Below are positions 15,477 through 24,482 of a stretch of 42,906 bases of DNA, one piece after another; the stretch's first letter is position 1; every line of letters begins with the position of its first letter. Below the pieces are notes generated by a model. It had not been told where the DNA came from, did no database searches, and saw only the letters and a list, made by a program, of their open reading frames with translations. This stretch comes from Lachnospiraceae bacterium (lineage in GTDB: Bacteria; Bacillota; Clostridia; Lachnospirales; Lachnospiraceae): the NCBI GenBank assembly GCA_024680675.1, contig JAILBX010000241.1, forward strand, positions 1 to 42,906, read 5' to 3'. A program made the translations under genes and the position numbers.

Positions 15477-17042
15477 ATGAAAAAATATAAATACCATAAC
15501 CCGGTACAAAGAGGCTTTTTCCCTGATCCATCAGTAATAAGAGTTGGACAGGATTATTATATGGTAAATTCGTCATTTCAGTATTTTCCCGCCATACCTA
15601 TATCTCATTCCAGAGATATGGTGCATTGGCATATAATAGGTCACGCTATTACAGAGCCGGACTGGCTTGATATAGGGGATATAAAGGATTCCCATGGTAT
15701 ATGGGCACCGGATATAGAATATGTGGATGGTAAATATTATATAATTGCAACTTTACGTCTTAATGCAGACGGAAAAAGAAATAATAATGTAATGAGAAGA
15801 CAGCTGTTAATGCACGCTGAAAGACCTGAGGGTCCTTACTCAAAACCACAATGCATTGAGATAGACGATATTGATCCTTCTTTTTTTGTGGATTCCGACG
15901 GAAAGAAATATATCACAATAGCTAAGGCTGTAAACTTGTTTCCTGTGTCAGAGGATTTCTCAGAGCTTGTCGGAGATGGAAAAATGATATGGGAAGGCAC
16001 CGGCGAAAGATGTCCGGAGGGCCCGCATATTCAGAAAATAGGAGATTACTACTATGCTATTTTAGCTGAAGGAGGAACCGGATATGGCCATGGAATAAAT
16101 GTGGCAAGGTCAAAAGAGCTTTATGGTGAATATGAAGTTTCACCTTATAACCCGGTTATGAGGCAGACTGATACATCAGCTGTGCTTCAGAGGTGTGGTC
16201 ATGGAAAACTGGTTCAGGACAGCAATGGTAAGTGGTGGTGTTACTATCTTTGTGCACGTCCCAACAAAGGCAAATATTCAACAATAGGCAGGGAAACCGC
16301 ATTGGATCCGGTTGAGTTTACCCCTGATGGCTGGTTTAAAATCAATAGGGGATGTGGGCCAAGTTTAACTCAAGATGCTCCGGATCTGACCCCGGTAATA
16401 TATGAAAAGAAATTATACGACGATTTTGATAGTAGCGTACTTTCGCTGGAGTGGGAATTTGTAAGACTTCCGGATAGAGGATCATACTCCCTTACAGAAA
16501 GACCCGGGCATTTCAGAATATGGACTAGGGATGGTCAGCTTAATGAGATACGAGCCAAAAATACCTTATTAAGACGGGAAGAGGAGCTTTATTATGAGGC
16601 TGAATGCAAGGTTGAATTTTATCCTGATAAAAATGGAGAACAGGCCGGATTAACATGTTATTATTCAACAGCAACTTATATCAGATGTTCGCTATGTTAT
16701 GAAGAGGGGCGAAAGCTACAGCTTGTGATTAATCGTAACCATGGTGAAGAACTCATAGCCGAAGAAAAAGATATTAAAGAAATCCCGCTAATTATAAGAG
16801 TTGAGACAAAGGGCCTTTCAAGAAGCTTTAGTTATAGCTATGACGGAGAAAGCTTTAAGATTATCGGAGAGGTTGAAAACTGTATCTTTCTATGTGATGA
16901 AGGAGTTCCCGATGACCCAAAACGTCATACAGGTACCATGGTTGGTATATATGCAAATAATGGAGGCTGCGGATCTAGAAAGAAGGCCGATTTTGACTAT
17001 TTTGGAATAAATTACAGTAAACATAAGACTATACAGTTATAG
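15477..17042 (+). CDS. GH43 beta-xylosidase / alpha-arabinofuranosidase
   Basis: A 521-aa intracellular glycosidase without a signal peptide, likely trimming imported xylo- or arabino-oligosaccharides. The five-bladed GH43 domain (about 1-310) shows the general base Asp17 ('FFPDPSVI'), the pKa-setting Asp133 ('DIDPSFF') and the general acid Glu181 ('CPEGPHI'). A C-terminal beta-sandwich (about 330-515) matches the XynB-like domain found behind GH43 catalytic modules. ATG 15477 has GAAAGGA upstream; the track start (15447) has no such site. No sugar transporter or xylan-related regulator is adjacent, so specificity within GH43 stays open. Confidence 0.9.
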   Translation: MKKYKYHNPVQRGFFPDPSVIRVGQDYYMVNSSFQYFPAIPISHSRDMVHWHIIGHAITEPDWLDIGDIKDSHGIWAPDIEYVDGKYYIIATLRLNADGKRNNNVMRRQLLMHAERPEGPYSKPQCIEIDDIDPSFFVDSDGKKYITIAKAVNLFPVSEDFSELVGDGKMIWEGTGERCPEGPHIQKIGDYYYAILAEGGTGYGHGINVARSKELYGEYEVSPYNPVMRQTDTSAVLQRCGHGKLVQDSNGKWWCYYLCARPNKGKYSTIGRETALDPVEFTPDGWFKINRGCGPSLTQDAPDLTPVIYEKKLYDDFDSSVLSLEWEFVRLPDRGSYSLTERPGHFRIWTRDGQLNEIRAKNTLLRREEELYYEAECKVEFYPDKNGEQAGLTCYYSTATYIRCSLCYEEGRKLQLVINRNHGEELIAEEKDIKEIPLIIRVETKGLSRSFSYSYDGESFKIIGEVENCIFLCDEGVPDDPKRHTGTMVGIYANNGGCGSRKKADFDYFGINYSKHKTIQL

Positions 17043-17154
17043 AACTATTAAAAATGGATTATTTTTAGCCGCCTTTATAGCATAAAAAGATCGTAAATGG
17101 CCGGTTTATTACTTTTAAAATCTAAAATATTTATAAAATTCTTCAGATTTTATA

Positions 17155-17191
17155 ATTTGTAAACAATTTGTACACATTTTGGGTGTATATT
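17155..17191 (+). promoter_or_regulatory. Promoter with 11-bp direct repeats
   Basis: ATTTGTAAACA (17155-17165) and ATTTGTACACA (17166-17176) are head-to-tail 11-bp repeats with one mismatch. They occupy the -35 position of a TATATT -10 box (17186-17191) that has no -35 hexamer. This suits an OmpR/PhoB-family activator. It would drive the 72-aa protein, about 110 bp downstream. Confidence 0.5.
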
Positions 17192-17308
17192 AGTACTCAG
17201 AACGGATGCTGAACAATATATTGTATTTGAGTTGCTTTTTTTAAAGTAACAGAACTACAAACAAGGAGGGTAAAATATAAGGGCGAAAGCAGAAAGGAAT
17301 GAAGGGAT

Positions 17309-17527
17309 ATGAATAGTTTGTTTCAAACAGAAATTGCTACATTTATTGGTAATTACATTAGAAAGTACGGTGTTGTTCCTACCATAGGTAATGTAGTACA
17401 GGCAAAGGGATTCATGATGGTCATGGTAAATCTTAATTATATTTTAGGACTGGTAAATACCGGAATGATAAATACTTCATTCAGTCCAAGAATGGTTCCT
17501 GCCATAGAAATGTTAAATGTTCAGTAA
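17309..17527 (+). CDS. Small hypothetical protein, 72 aa
   Basis: A short protein with weakly hydrophobic, helix-forming character and no signal peptide. It has its own transcription unit: a repeat-containing promoter region, a long leader and a strong terminator. ATG 17309 follows GAAGGG closely, and a second consensus ribosome site (AAGGAGG, 17263-17269) lies about 40 bases upstream with no start codon. I do not recognise the family. The isolated unit suggests a regulated small protein. Confidence 0.65.
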   Translation: MNSLFQTEIATFIGNYIRKYGVVPTIGNVVQAKGFMMVMVNLNYILGLVNTGMINTSFSPRMVPAIEMLNVQ

Positions 17528-17594
17528 TGGATCTTCCCCTGAAAAGTAAAGGAGAATGATCAGACAGATTTGGAATGGTCAAATTGATCAAAAA

Positions 17595-17631
17595 GATGAG
17601 CTGCTTTGAATGGAAAGTGGCTCATCTTTTT
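17595..17631 (+). terminator. Rho-independent terminator
   Basis: GATGAGC-TG-CTTT pairs with AAAG-TG-GCTCATC around a short loop, followed by five Ts. It ends the 72-aa gene's transcript. Confidence 0.8.
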
Positions 17632-17634
17632 GTA

Positions 17635-17664
17635 TTGTTATTAATAAAATTATGGTATTATAAT
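17635..17664 (+). promoter_or_regulatory. Promoter of the FAH-family gene
   Basis: TTGTTA (17635-17640), an 18-bp spacer and a perfect TATAAT (17659-17664), directly after the preceding terminator. The leader would be about 130 nt. Confidence 0.55.
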
Positions 17665-17801
17665 TTACGTATAATAGAGTTTCTTTTATACATTAAACCG
17701 GCATCAAATTAATTTTCAGGTCTGATTACCATAGTTCATTGAAATATCAGGGATACGCAGCATAAGGATATATTTTAAATATCACAGAAAGGAAATGGAG
17801 A

Positions 17802-18665
17802 GTGAAGTTATATACGATTAATATTAATGATCAGGAGCTAGTAGCTGTAGAAAAAGAAGCAGGAAATATCTACACTTTGGATTCTCTGGGTGTAGATGTC
17901 ACTGATATGAATGATCTTATATGTAGGTATGATAAACTAGAATCCCTGCTCAAGGATAAACTAAAATCATCTAATGGGGAAAAAAAAGCAGAGAATTATA
18001 GACTTTTGGCACCAATTCCAAACCCTCGTCAGGATATGGTGTGTTTAGGGGTAAATTACCGTTCCCATATAGAAGAAACAGTAAATGGCATTGCATTTAC
18101 AAAGAAAAATGATACAGTTTATTTTTCAAAAAGGATAAATCGTTGTAATGATCCTGGCGGTATTATTCCTTTGTATGATTTCGTGGACAGTCTTGATTAT
18201 GAAGTAGAATTAGCTGTTATACTTAAAAAAGACGCGTTTCAGGTAAAGGAAGAAGATGCAAAGAATTATATCTTCGGATACTCTATTGTAAATGATGTCA
18301 GTGCAAGAAATATTCAAACAAAACATCAGCAATGGTATCTTGGAAAAAGTCTTGATGGGTATGCCCCCTTTGGACCATGTATAGTTACCCCTGATGAGTT
18401 TACGGATGTATATAACCTTAGTATATCCTGCTGTGTAAACGGAGAATTACGTCAAAATAGCAATACGGCTCATATGATTACAAAAGTTGAAGCGGCCATT
18501 GCAGAGCTTACTGAAGGAATGACATTAAAAGCAGGTACAGTCATTGCTACCGGAACTCCCGGAGGCGTGGCTATGGGCATGAAGGAACCCTTATATCTTA
18601 AGAAGGGAGATCTGGTCACCTGTGAAATTCAGGGGATAGGAAAGCTCACAAATACTGTAGGATAG
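17802..18665 (+). CDS. Fumarylacetoacetate hydrolase (FAH) family protein
   Basis: A 287-aa cytosolic FAH-fold enzyme that probably cleaves or isomerises a 2-oxo-acid or acylpyruvate. The metal site is visible in 'DYEVELAVIL' (two Glu) with the later Asp in 'IVNDVSARN'. 'KSLDGYAPFGPCIV' and 'GTVIATGTPGGVAMG' are standard family motifs. An N-terminal lead domain covers about residues 1-65. The GTG start is preceded by AAGGAAATGGAG. No aromatic-degradation genes are nearby, so the substrate is uncertain; oxaloacetate tautomerase or acylpyruvase roles are possible. Confidence 0.9.
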   Translation: MKLYTININDQELVAVEKEAGNIYTLDSLGVDVTDMNDLICRYDKLESLLKDKLKSSNGEKKAENYRLLAPIPNPRQDMVCLGVNYRSHIEETVNGIAFTKKNDTVYFSKRINRCNDPGGIIPLYDFVDSLDYEVELAVILKKDAFQVKEEDAKNYIFGYSIVNDVSARNIQTKHQQWYLGKSLDGYAPFGPCIVTPDEFTDVYNLSISCCVNGELRQNSNTAHMITKVEAAIAELTEGMTLKAGTVIATGTPGGVAMGMKEPLYLKKGDLVTCEIQGIGKLTNTVG

Positions 18666-18700
18666 AAAAACTGTTATTTACTGTTGAATGGAGCGTAAGA

Positions 18701-20404
18701 ATGAATAAAACACTATTTACATGCATACTAAGTATTTTTGCAGCAATTGCATTTCCCTTTTACATATATGCTTGTACAGGAGTATATGTTGGAAAAAATG
18801 TCAGTGAAGAAGGAACTACGATTATTGCACGTAGTGAAGATTATTCCAGTGGAAGTCATCCAAAACATTTTATGGTTCAGGAAAGAATAGATAAAGCAGG
18901 GAGATATCTGGAAGACATAGGCAACGGTCTTAAAGTGGAACTCCCTAAGGTTACCTACAAATATACCCATCTTGCGGATTCATCCTACACTAAAGAAGGA
19001 CTTTATCCCGGCGTATGTATGAATGAAATGGGCTTAAACGTAATAGGTACTGTGTCGGCTAAAGCTTCCGATGAGTATTACAAATTGGATCCTTTAGAGG
19101 AAGATGAGGGACTTAGAGAAGCGATCCTGCCTGCTCTCATTGCCGCTCAGGCTCAAAATGCAAGGGAGGCTTGTGAGATCACAGCCAAACTTGTAGATAA
19201 ATATGGATCCTGTGAAGGTAATATTTTGTTGCTTTCTGACAGAGAGGAAGCCTGGATCTTTGAGATATATGGTGGGTCTTCATATTGTGCTATAAAGTTG
19301 GATCCCAACATGGTTTCTGTCTTCGGAAACCAGTTTATGATAGATTGGGTAGATTCTAAAGCAAAGGATAAGGATCATATATATTCTAAGAATCTTTTCA
19401 AAACTCTCGATAGCTTAGATTCGGTTGTTAAGAAGGGTAGCAAATACAATATTACAGAATCCATAAAACCCGAGCGATCTGATAATGATAACATGAGAAA
19501 TTGGGAGGGTATTCGATTATTCGCAGGAGATAAACAAGCCGGAGAATATGATAGTGGTATTTATTACCCTCTCCAGTTTACTCCTGAAAAAAATATCTCT
19601 GTAATTGATATAATGAACCTTTACAGAGACAGATATGAAGGAACTTCCTATGATATGAGATTAGGCGGTAACGATTTTTATCGCCCAATAGGTACTACTC
19701 GTCAGACTAATGTTCACATAGTTCAGGTTTTTTCTGAACTTCCAAAGGAAAGCTGCTCTATTCAATGGCTGGCCTTAGGAAACGCAGAATGCTCAGGATT
19801 TGTTCCATCCTTTTCCGGAATAAACGATACTCTTGATGCATATAAGATTGACGGATCTGCCTATGATCCTAAAAGTGCTTACTGGGCTTTTAAGAGAATA
19901 GGGGTTATTTCCCAGAGCGATAGGACCTATCTATCAGAAGGAGTTATAAATTTTTGGCAAACCGCTGAAAAAAAATGGCTTGACAGAGTCCTTAATGAGT
20001 TACCATCCGTGGAATCAAAATATAAAAAAAGCTCTCAAGAGGGGAGTAAATATGTTACTGAATTAAGCATGGATTTCATGAAAGAAGCTATTGAAAATTC
20101 AGATATACTATATAATTCTTTACTATATAAATGTGCTGATAATTATCAGGATACAGTAAAAAATTCAAGTGCATACTTCTATATGCCGGTTCCCCTTGTC
20201 AGCTATGCAGAGGAAAAAGGATATAAGGTTAATAAGAATAAAGACGTATATACCCTAAAGAAAGGAAAGAACACTTTTACCCTGGAAGTTAATTCCGACC
20301 TCTGTATAAAAAATGATACAATTATAAAGAATTTGTCTTACCCACTTTATGAAGCTTATGATAAAGTTTGGCTACCGGAAAATTTCATTAGTATATTGAA
20401 TTAA
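18701..20404 (+). CDS. Secreted C69-family dipeptidase
   Basis: A 567-aa Ntn-hydrolase of peptidase family C69. A signal sequence ends near residue 24, and the nucleophile would be Cys25 ('ACTGVYVGK'), exposed as the N-terminal residue by cleavage. 'TTIIARSEDY' and 'CEGNILLLSDREEAWIFEIYGG' are typical core motifs, and 'DIMNLYRDRYEGTSYD' lies in the family's central region. It starts 35 bp after the FAH gene with GGAGCG upstream, so co-transcription is likely. It would cleave dipeptides at or outside the membrane, which fits peptide scavenging. Confidence 0.9.
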   Translation: MNKTLFTCILSIFAAIAFPFYIYACTGVYVGKNVSEEGTTIIARSEDYSSGSHPKHFMVQERIDKAGRYLEDIGNGLKVELPKVTYKYTHLADSSYTKEGLYPGVCMNEMGLNVIGTVSAKASDEYYKLDPLEEDEGLREAILPALIAAQAQNAREACEITAKLVDKYGSCEGNILLLSDREEAWIFEIYGGSSYCAIKLDPNMVSVFGNQFMIDWVDSKAKDKDHIYSKNLFKTLDSLDSVVKKGSKYNITESIKPERSDNDNMRNWEGIRLFAGDKQAGEYDSGIYYPLQFTPEKNISVIDIMNLYRDRYEGTSYDMRLGGNDFYRPIGTTRQTNVHIVQVFSELPKESCSIQWLALGNAECSGFVPSFSGINDTLDAYKIDGSAYDPKSAYWAFKRIGVISQSDRTYLSEGVINFWQTAEKKWLDRVLNELPSVESKYKKSSQEGSKYVTELSMDFMKEAIENSDILYNSLLYKCADNYQDTVKNSSAYFYMPVPLVSYAEEKGYKVNKNKDVYTLKKGKNTFTLEVNSDLCIKNDTIIKNLSYPLYEAYDKVWLPENFISILN

Positions 20405-20474
20405 AGGCCTCTTTTATTATTGCGTCAATACCTTATTAGGATTATCTTTATCCCGGACACAAAGGAGATTAAGA

Positions 20475-21167
20475 ATGATAAGCGAAGAGATCAAAAAGGA
20501 ATTATTCATGTTGCAGGATGAAAAATACCGTGTTTTTCAAAGCAAACTTATACCCTCTATCGATGCAGAAACAGTGATAGGTGTTAGAACACCTGAATTA
20601 AGAAGATACGCAAAAAAGCTGCTAAAGCAAAAAAATATCACAGACTTTCTTAATGATCTTCCTCATCAGTATTTCGATGAGAATCAACTCCATGGGTTTA
20701 TTGTTTCCGAAATAAAAGATTATATAAAAGCAGTAAATGCAGTTAATAATTTTCTACCATGGGTAGATAACTGGGCAACCTGTGACCAAATGTCCCCAAA
20801 GACTTTTAAAAACCATAAGTCTGAGCTTTTGGAGTCAATAAAGCAGTGGATCGATTCTGAAAAGACTTATACAATCCGTTTCGGTATAGGTATGCTTATG
20901 CGGTTCTACCTGGATGAGGATTTTGATCCGGAATATCCGATAATGGTAGCAAAAATTAAATCCGAAGAATATTATGTTAATATGATGAGAGCCTGGTATT
21001 TTGCGACTGCTCTGGCAAAACATTATGAGATTATAATCCCATATATTGAGGATGAAAAGCTGGATATTTGGACTCACAATAAACTTATCCAAAAAGCTTT
21101 AGAAAGCTATAGGATAACCCAAGAACAGAAGACATATCTTAAAGATCTGAAAATTAAGACAAAGTAA
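20475..21167 (+). CDS. AlkD-like DNA alkylation repair protein
   Basis: A 230-aa protein made of HEAT-like helical repeats, matching the AlkD DNA glycosylase family that removes 3- and 7-alkylated purines. 'IGVRTPELRRYAKKL' and 'WVDNWATCDQMSPKTFKNH' are characteristic; the Trp/Asp-rich stretch lines the DNA-binding groove. AAAGGAG precedes the ATG. It lies 70 bp after the dipeptidase gene and is followed by a large inverted repeat. Confidence 0.9.
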   Translation: MISEEIKKELFMLQDEKYRVFQSKLIPSIDAETVIGVRTPELRRYAKKLLKQKNITDFLNDLPHQYFDENQLHGFIVSEIKDYIKAVNAVNNFLPWVDNWATCDQMSPKTFKNHKSELLESIKQWIDSEKTYTIRFGIGMLMRFYLDEDFDPEYPIMVAKIKSEEYYVNMMRAWYFATALAKHYEIIIPYIEDEKLDIWTHNKLIQKALESYRITQEQKTYLKDLKIKTK

Positions 21168-21169
21168 TA

Positions 21170-21208
21170 GAAGTATATATTTGCTTAAAATAAGCTATAC
21201 TATACTTC
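21170..21208 (+). terminator. Inverted repeat behind the AlkD-like gene
   Basis: GAAGTATA (21170-21177) pairs with TATACTTC (21201-21208), and GCTTA/TAAGC forms an inner stem around AAA, with a 5-nt mismatched bulge between. It begins two bases after the stop codon. There is no U-tract, so terminator function is uncertain. Confidence 0.4.
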
Positions 21209-21281
21209 CACAATACAATGATCATTCGTATATAACTATAATGGTTTTAATAAATTTTTATTTACAAAAGGAGGCACAGAA

Positions 21282-23348
21282 ATGAAAAAGACACATTTTA
21301 AAAGCTATTTTTTCTTAAGTCTGCTAATTATATCAACTATTTTAGCGGGCTGTACTTCTACCTACGGAACAATTGCCGGTCCCGACGAAGGCAGTGACTC
21401 TGCAGCGATCGACAAATCTGAAACGACAGCAGACCTTGAAGATTGGACAGAAGGATCAGAAGTGGTTACATCAATAAAGGATTATGTTGCCAGAGTGACA
21501 GATCCCGAATCAGAAAGCTATATTCCACCCGAGGATCGTATCGTTGTTTTTGATCTTGACGGAACTTTGATCGGTGAACTGTATCCCTCTTATTTTGAAT
21601 ACATGATGTTCATTCACAGAGCCTTATATGATGATTCATATAAAGCTCCTGAGGATATGAAAAAATTTGCCAAGGATTTGGAAGAGGGTATAGCAAATAA
21701 AAGTATGCCTGATAATCCCGAAAGAAATCATGCCAAATATGCCGGTGAGGCTTATAAAGGGATGACAATTGATGAATTGAAGGAATATACCCATGAGTTT
21801 ATGAAAACCGAAGCAACCGGCTTCAATAACCTTACAAGGGGTGATGCCTTTTATAAACCTATGGTATCTTTAGTTAACTACCTTGATGCAAATGATTTTA
21901 TCTGCTATATAGTCAGTGGATCCGATAGAACCATAGTTCGTGCTCTTATCGAAGATAAACTACCTATCCCGGAAGAAAGAGTTATAGGTATGAGTTATAG
22001 TATGGTTGCATCGGGACAGGGAGATACTGATGGTTTGGATTATCTCTACAAAGCAGATGATGAGGTCATACTTGGAGGAGATCTCATTATTAAAACAATA
22101 AAGATGAATAAAGTCAGTGAAATAGCCCAGGAAATCGGAAAAGTTCCTGTTCTTGCTTTTGGAAACAGTTCCGGTGATGAATCAATGCAGCAGTATACTC
22201 TAAACAATGATAAATATGAAAGTAAAGCCTTTATGGTTCTTTGTGATGACCTTAGCAGAGAATATGGAAATTTGGATAAGGCAGCAAAGCTTCAGGATTT
22301 CTGCGATGAGACAGGCATTGAAACAATTTCTATGTGTAATGATTTCGCCACCATATACGGAGATGATGTTACATTAAATGAAGAAGCTGAAAATGAAGTG
22401 TTTACTGTAACCATGCCAAAAGAGCTGGATGGCATCTATGAATTGAAAAGCAGGAAAAACGGTGTTTTAATATATGACAAGGCATCAAAGGATGCCGGTT
22501 TTGGTGGTTATGTTTATTCCATATTTGCATATGCTGACCCTTCTGAATATTCAGGTGTAGTAGATGTAAAGAGGGGTGAAATAAAGAAAGATGATGAAAC
22601 CCTTTACGACATAGTTGTAGGTGAAGCCACCGATGTACAGTATGATTATCAGGAGAACACAGACGGGATGCCTGAGTCCTATAAAAAGCTCTGTGACTCC
22701 TTAGAGGATATATTGAAAACAATAAAGCCTCTTGAGGATGGAAAATTTGTTCTTGGCGCCGGCTGTGAGGGTCAGGATCTGTATTCCGAAATACTTAATG
22801 AATACATTAAAGCAATAGAAGAAAAATGGGATTCGGCAAAGCTTGAGGAAAATAATATGAGCCCTGAATACAGTTCCGTGAATGCTGCAAGTGACGGAAA
22901 CGGACTTAAAAACATAGGATATGCATATTATGACGTAAACAGCGATGGTGTTGAGGAGCTTCTAATTGGTGAGATATTAAAGGATGAACTAAAAGGAACA
23001 GCCTACGATATTTATACAATCGTTGACCGTAAGCCTCAGCATGTAGTAAGTGGATCCGGTAGAGACCGATACTATGCTCTTGAAGGAGGATTGCTTTGCA
23101 ATGAACGGTCAGGTGGCGCTGATGAAACTGAATGGATTATTTATAATATAACCCCTAACTCAACAGAGTTATATCCTCAAATGGGACTCAAATATGATGG
23201 ATATGAGGATAAAGAGAACCCTTGGTTCATATCGTACGATTTTGAAGGAGACGAATGGGAAAGTATCAGTGAAAAAGACTATGATGATTATAAATCCAGA
23301 AACAAATATATAAGATTTGACTTTACACCTCTCGAAGAGGCCGGTTGA
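21282..23348 (+). CDS. HAD-superfamily phosphatase lipoprotein with long C-terminal region
   Basis: A 688-aa predicted surface lipoprotein: the signal peptide ends in 'LAGC' (Cys24). The HAD phosphatase domain (about 80-360) has motif I 'VVFDLDGTL' (Asp91, Asp93), motif II 'YIVSGSD' and motif IV 'FGNSSGDESM', so it should be catalytic, probably on phosphomonoesters outside the membrane. The last 310 residues are not part of usual HAD proteins. They include 'YYDVNSDGVEELLIG', which resembles a calcium-binding DxNxDG loop of the EF-hand/dockerin kind. A strong AAAGGAGG site precedes the ATG. Its neighbours do not reveal the substrate. Confidence 0.88.
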   Translation: MKKTHFKSYFFLSLLIISTILAGCTSTYGTIAGPDEGSDSAAIDKSETTADLEDWTEGSEVVTSIKDYVARVTDPESESYIPPEDRIVVFDLDGTLIGELYPSYFEYMMFIHRALYDDSYKAPEDMKKFAKDLEEGIANKSMPDNPERNHAKYAGEAYKGMTIDELKEYTHEFMKTEATGFNNLTRGDAFYKPMVSLVNYLDANDFICYIVSGSDRTIVRALIEDKLPIPEERVIGMSYSMVASGQGDTDGLDYLYKADDEVILGGDLIIKTIKMNKVSEIAQEIGKVPVLAFGNSSGDESMQQYTLNNDKYESKAFMVLCDDLSREYGNLDKAAKLQDFCDETGIETISMCNDFATIYGDDVTLNEEAENEVFTVTMPKELDGIYELKSRKNGVLIYDKASKDAGFGGYVYSIFAYADPSEYSGVVDVKRGEIKKDDETLYDIVVGEATDVQYDYQENTDGMPESYKKLCDSLEDILKTIKPLEDGKFVLGAGCEGQDLYSEILNEYIKAIEEKWDSAKLEENNMSPEYSSVNAASDGNGLKNIGYAYYDVNSDGVEELLIGEILKDELKGTAYDIYTIVDRKPQHVVSGSGRDRYYALEGGLLCNERSGGADETEWIIYNITPNSTELYPQMGLKYDGYEDKENPWFISYDFEGDEWESISEKDYDDYKSRNKYIRFDFTPLEEAG

Positions 23349-23422
23349 TACTATGGAAAGATAATTCATTCTTAAACTTTATGTCTCTATCTTACCGTAT
23401 TAATCGTTAACAAGGAGATCTA

Positions 23423-24226
23423 ATGATCACAGAGATTTATATTGACACCTTAGATAAGCTGCTTCCCCTTCTTACAGAGCAGGAATACAGGCCTGATCTT
23501 GACAGAAACAGAAGTTCATATTTATATAGGGGAATGTGCGATTCCTCCTACAAGATGTGTACAAGCCTTGGCAGAAATTGTAAAGAACTTCAAAAGCAGC
23601 TTGAGCCTGCAATACTTGAAAGCTTTGCAAAGTATGCAATAAATGACGAGCCATCAATAGTACAATCAGTATGGCGGCAAATGATATTTGGACAGCATTA
23701 CGGACTTCCTACCAGGCTCCTTGACTGGACTCAGTCAGCGCTTGTTGCATTAAATTTTGCTACTACAGAAGAAAATTTGTCTAATATGGATAAGCACGAT
23801 TGTATGGTCTGGCGAATTAATATGTCTGAAATAGTGAATAGTCTGCCCGACATCTACAGGTCGGCTGTAAATAATAAACATTCAACGATCTTTACCGTAG
23901 ATATGTTAAAGGAGCTTACCGGGAACAGTCTTAATAAGTATGATAGAGATATGGGGGATTCATCCATGGTAATTATCGAACCTCCTTCTCTTAACCAAAG
24001 GATAATCAACCAGCATTCTTTTTTTGCAGTAGTTCCAATGGGCATAGCCGATATTGAAGAATTTCTGAATAAAAACACTACTGATAGTGTCAAATACATA
24101 ATAGACAAAGGACTTCGTTGGCGGATAAGAGACATGCTGGATCAGCTCAATATGAGTGAACGTATAGTATTTCCCGGGCTTGAAGGAGTGTCAAAATGGA
24201 TAGCAAGACATTATTTTGTTAAATAG
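23423..24226 (+). CDS. FRG-domain protein
   Basis: A 267-aa cytosolic protein in which the FRG domain fills most of the length. 'YLYRGMCDSSYK' (residues 33-44) carries the name-giving Arg-Gly, and 'FGQHYGLPTRLLDWTQSALVALNFAT' (about 90-115) is the second conserved block. FRG domains have no well-established biochemical activity; they occur in phage and accessory regions and as stand-alone genes like this one. AAGGAG precedes the ATG. A strong terminator follows, closing the block. Confidence 0.85.
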   Translation: MITEIYIDTLDKLLPLLTEQEYRPDLDRNRSSYLYRGMCDSSYKMCTSLGRNCKELQKQLEPAILESFAKYAINDEPSIVQSVWRQMIFGQHYGLPTRLLDWTQSALVALNFATTEENLSNMDKHDCMVWRINMSEIVNSLPDIYRSAVNNKHSTIFTVDMLKELTGNSLNKYDRDMGDSSMVIIEPPSLNQRIINQHSFFAVVPMGIADIEEFLNKNTTDSVKYIIDKGLRWRIRDMLDQLNMSERIVFPGLEGVSKWIARHYFVK

Positions 24227-24227
24227 A

Positions 24228-24269
24228 CAAAGCGTGGCAGTGTGACAAACTGCCACGTTTTGCTTTTTT
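24228..24269 (+). terminator. Rho-independent terminator after the FRG gene
   Basis: CGTGGCAGT (24233-24241) pairs with ACTGCCACG (24249-24257), extended by flanking AAA/TTT, with a run of eight Ts from 24264. A clear intrinsic terminator. Confidence 0.88.
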
Positions 24270-24482
24270 TCTATAAATCCTTTAATAACTAAACAGTTAA
24301 ACACCAAAGTATGATACTATATACCCATCTTTAAGTAGCTGCTTCAAAGATTTTAAAAGCAAAGCTTTTTTATTTATTATAATTATTAAAAGACATACAT
24401 TGTAAAAAGACGATGTCGGGGATAGAATATCTATTTAGAAGCCATTTAATGTATTCCGTTTTAAGACCTTGAGGTAAAGATA

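Noticed and set aside
23423-24226. Phage-defence island
   Set aside because: The FRG gene is alone. No nuclease, NTPase, integrase or toxin-antitoxin gene surrounds it.
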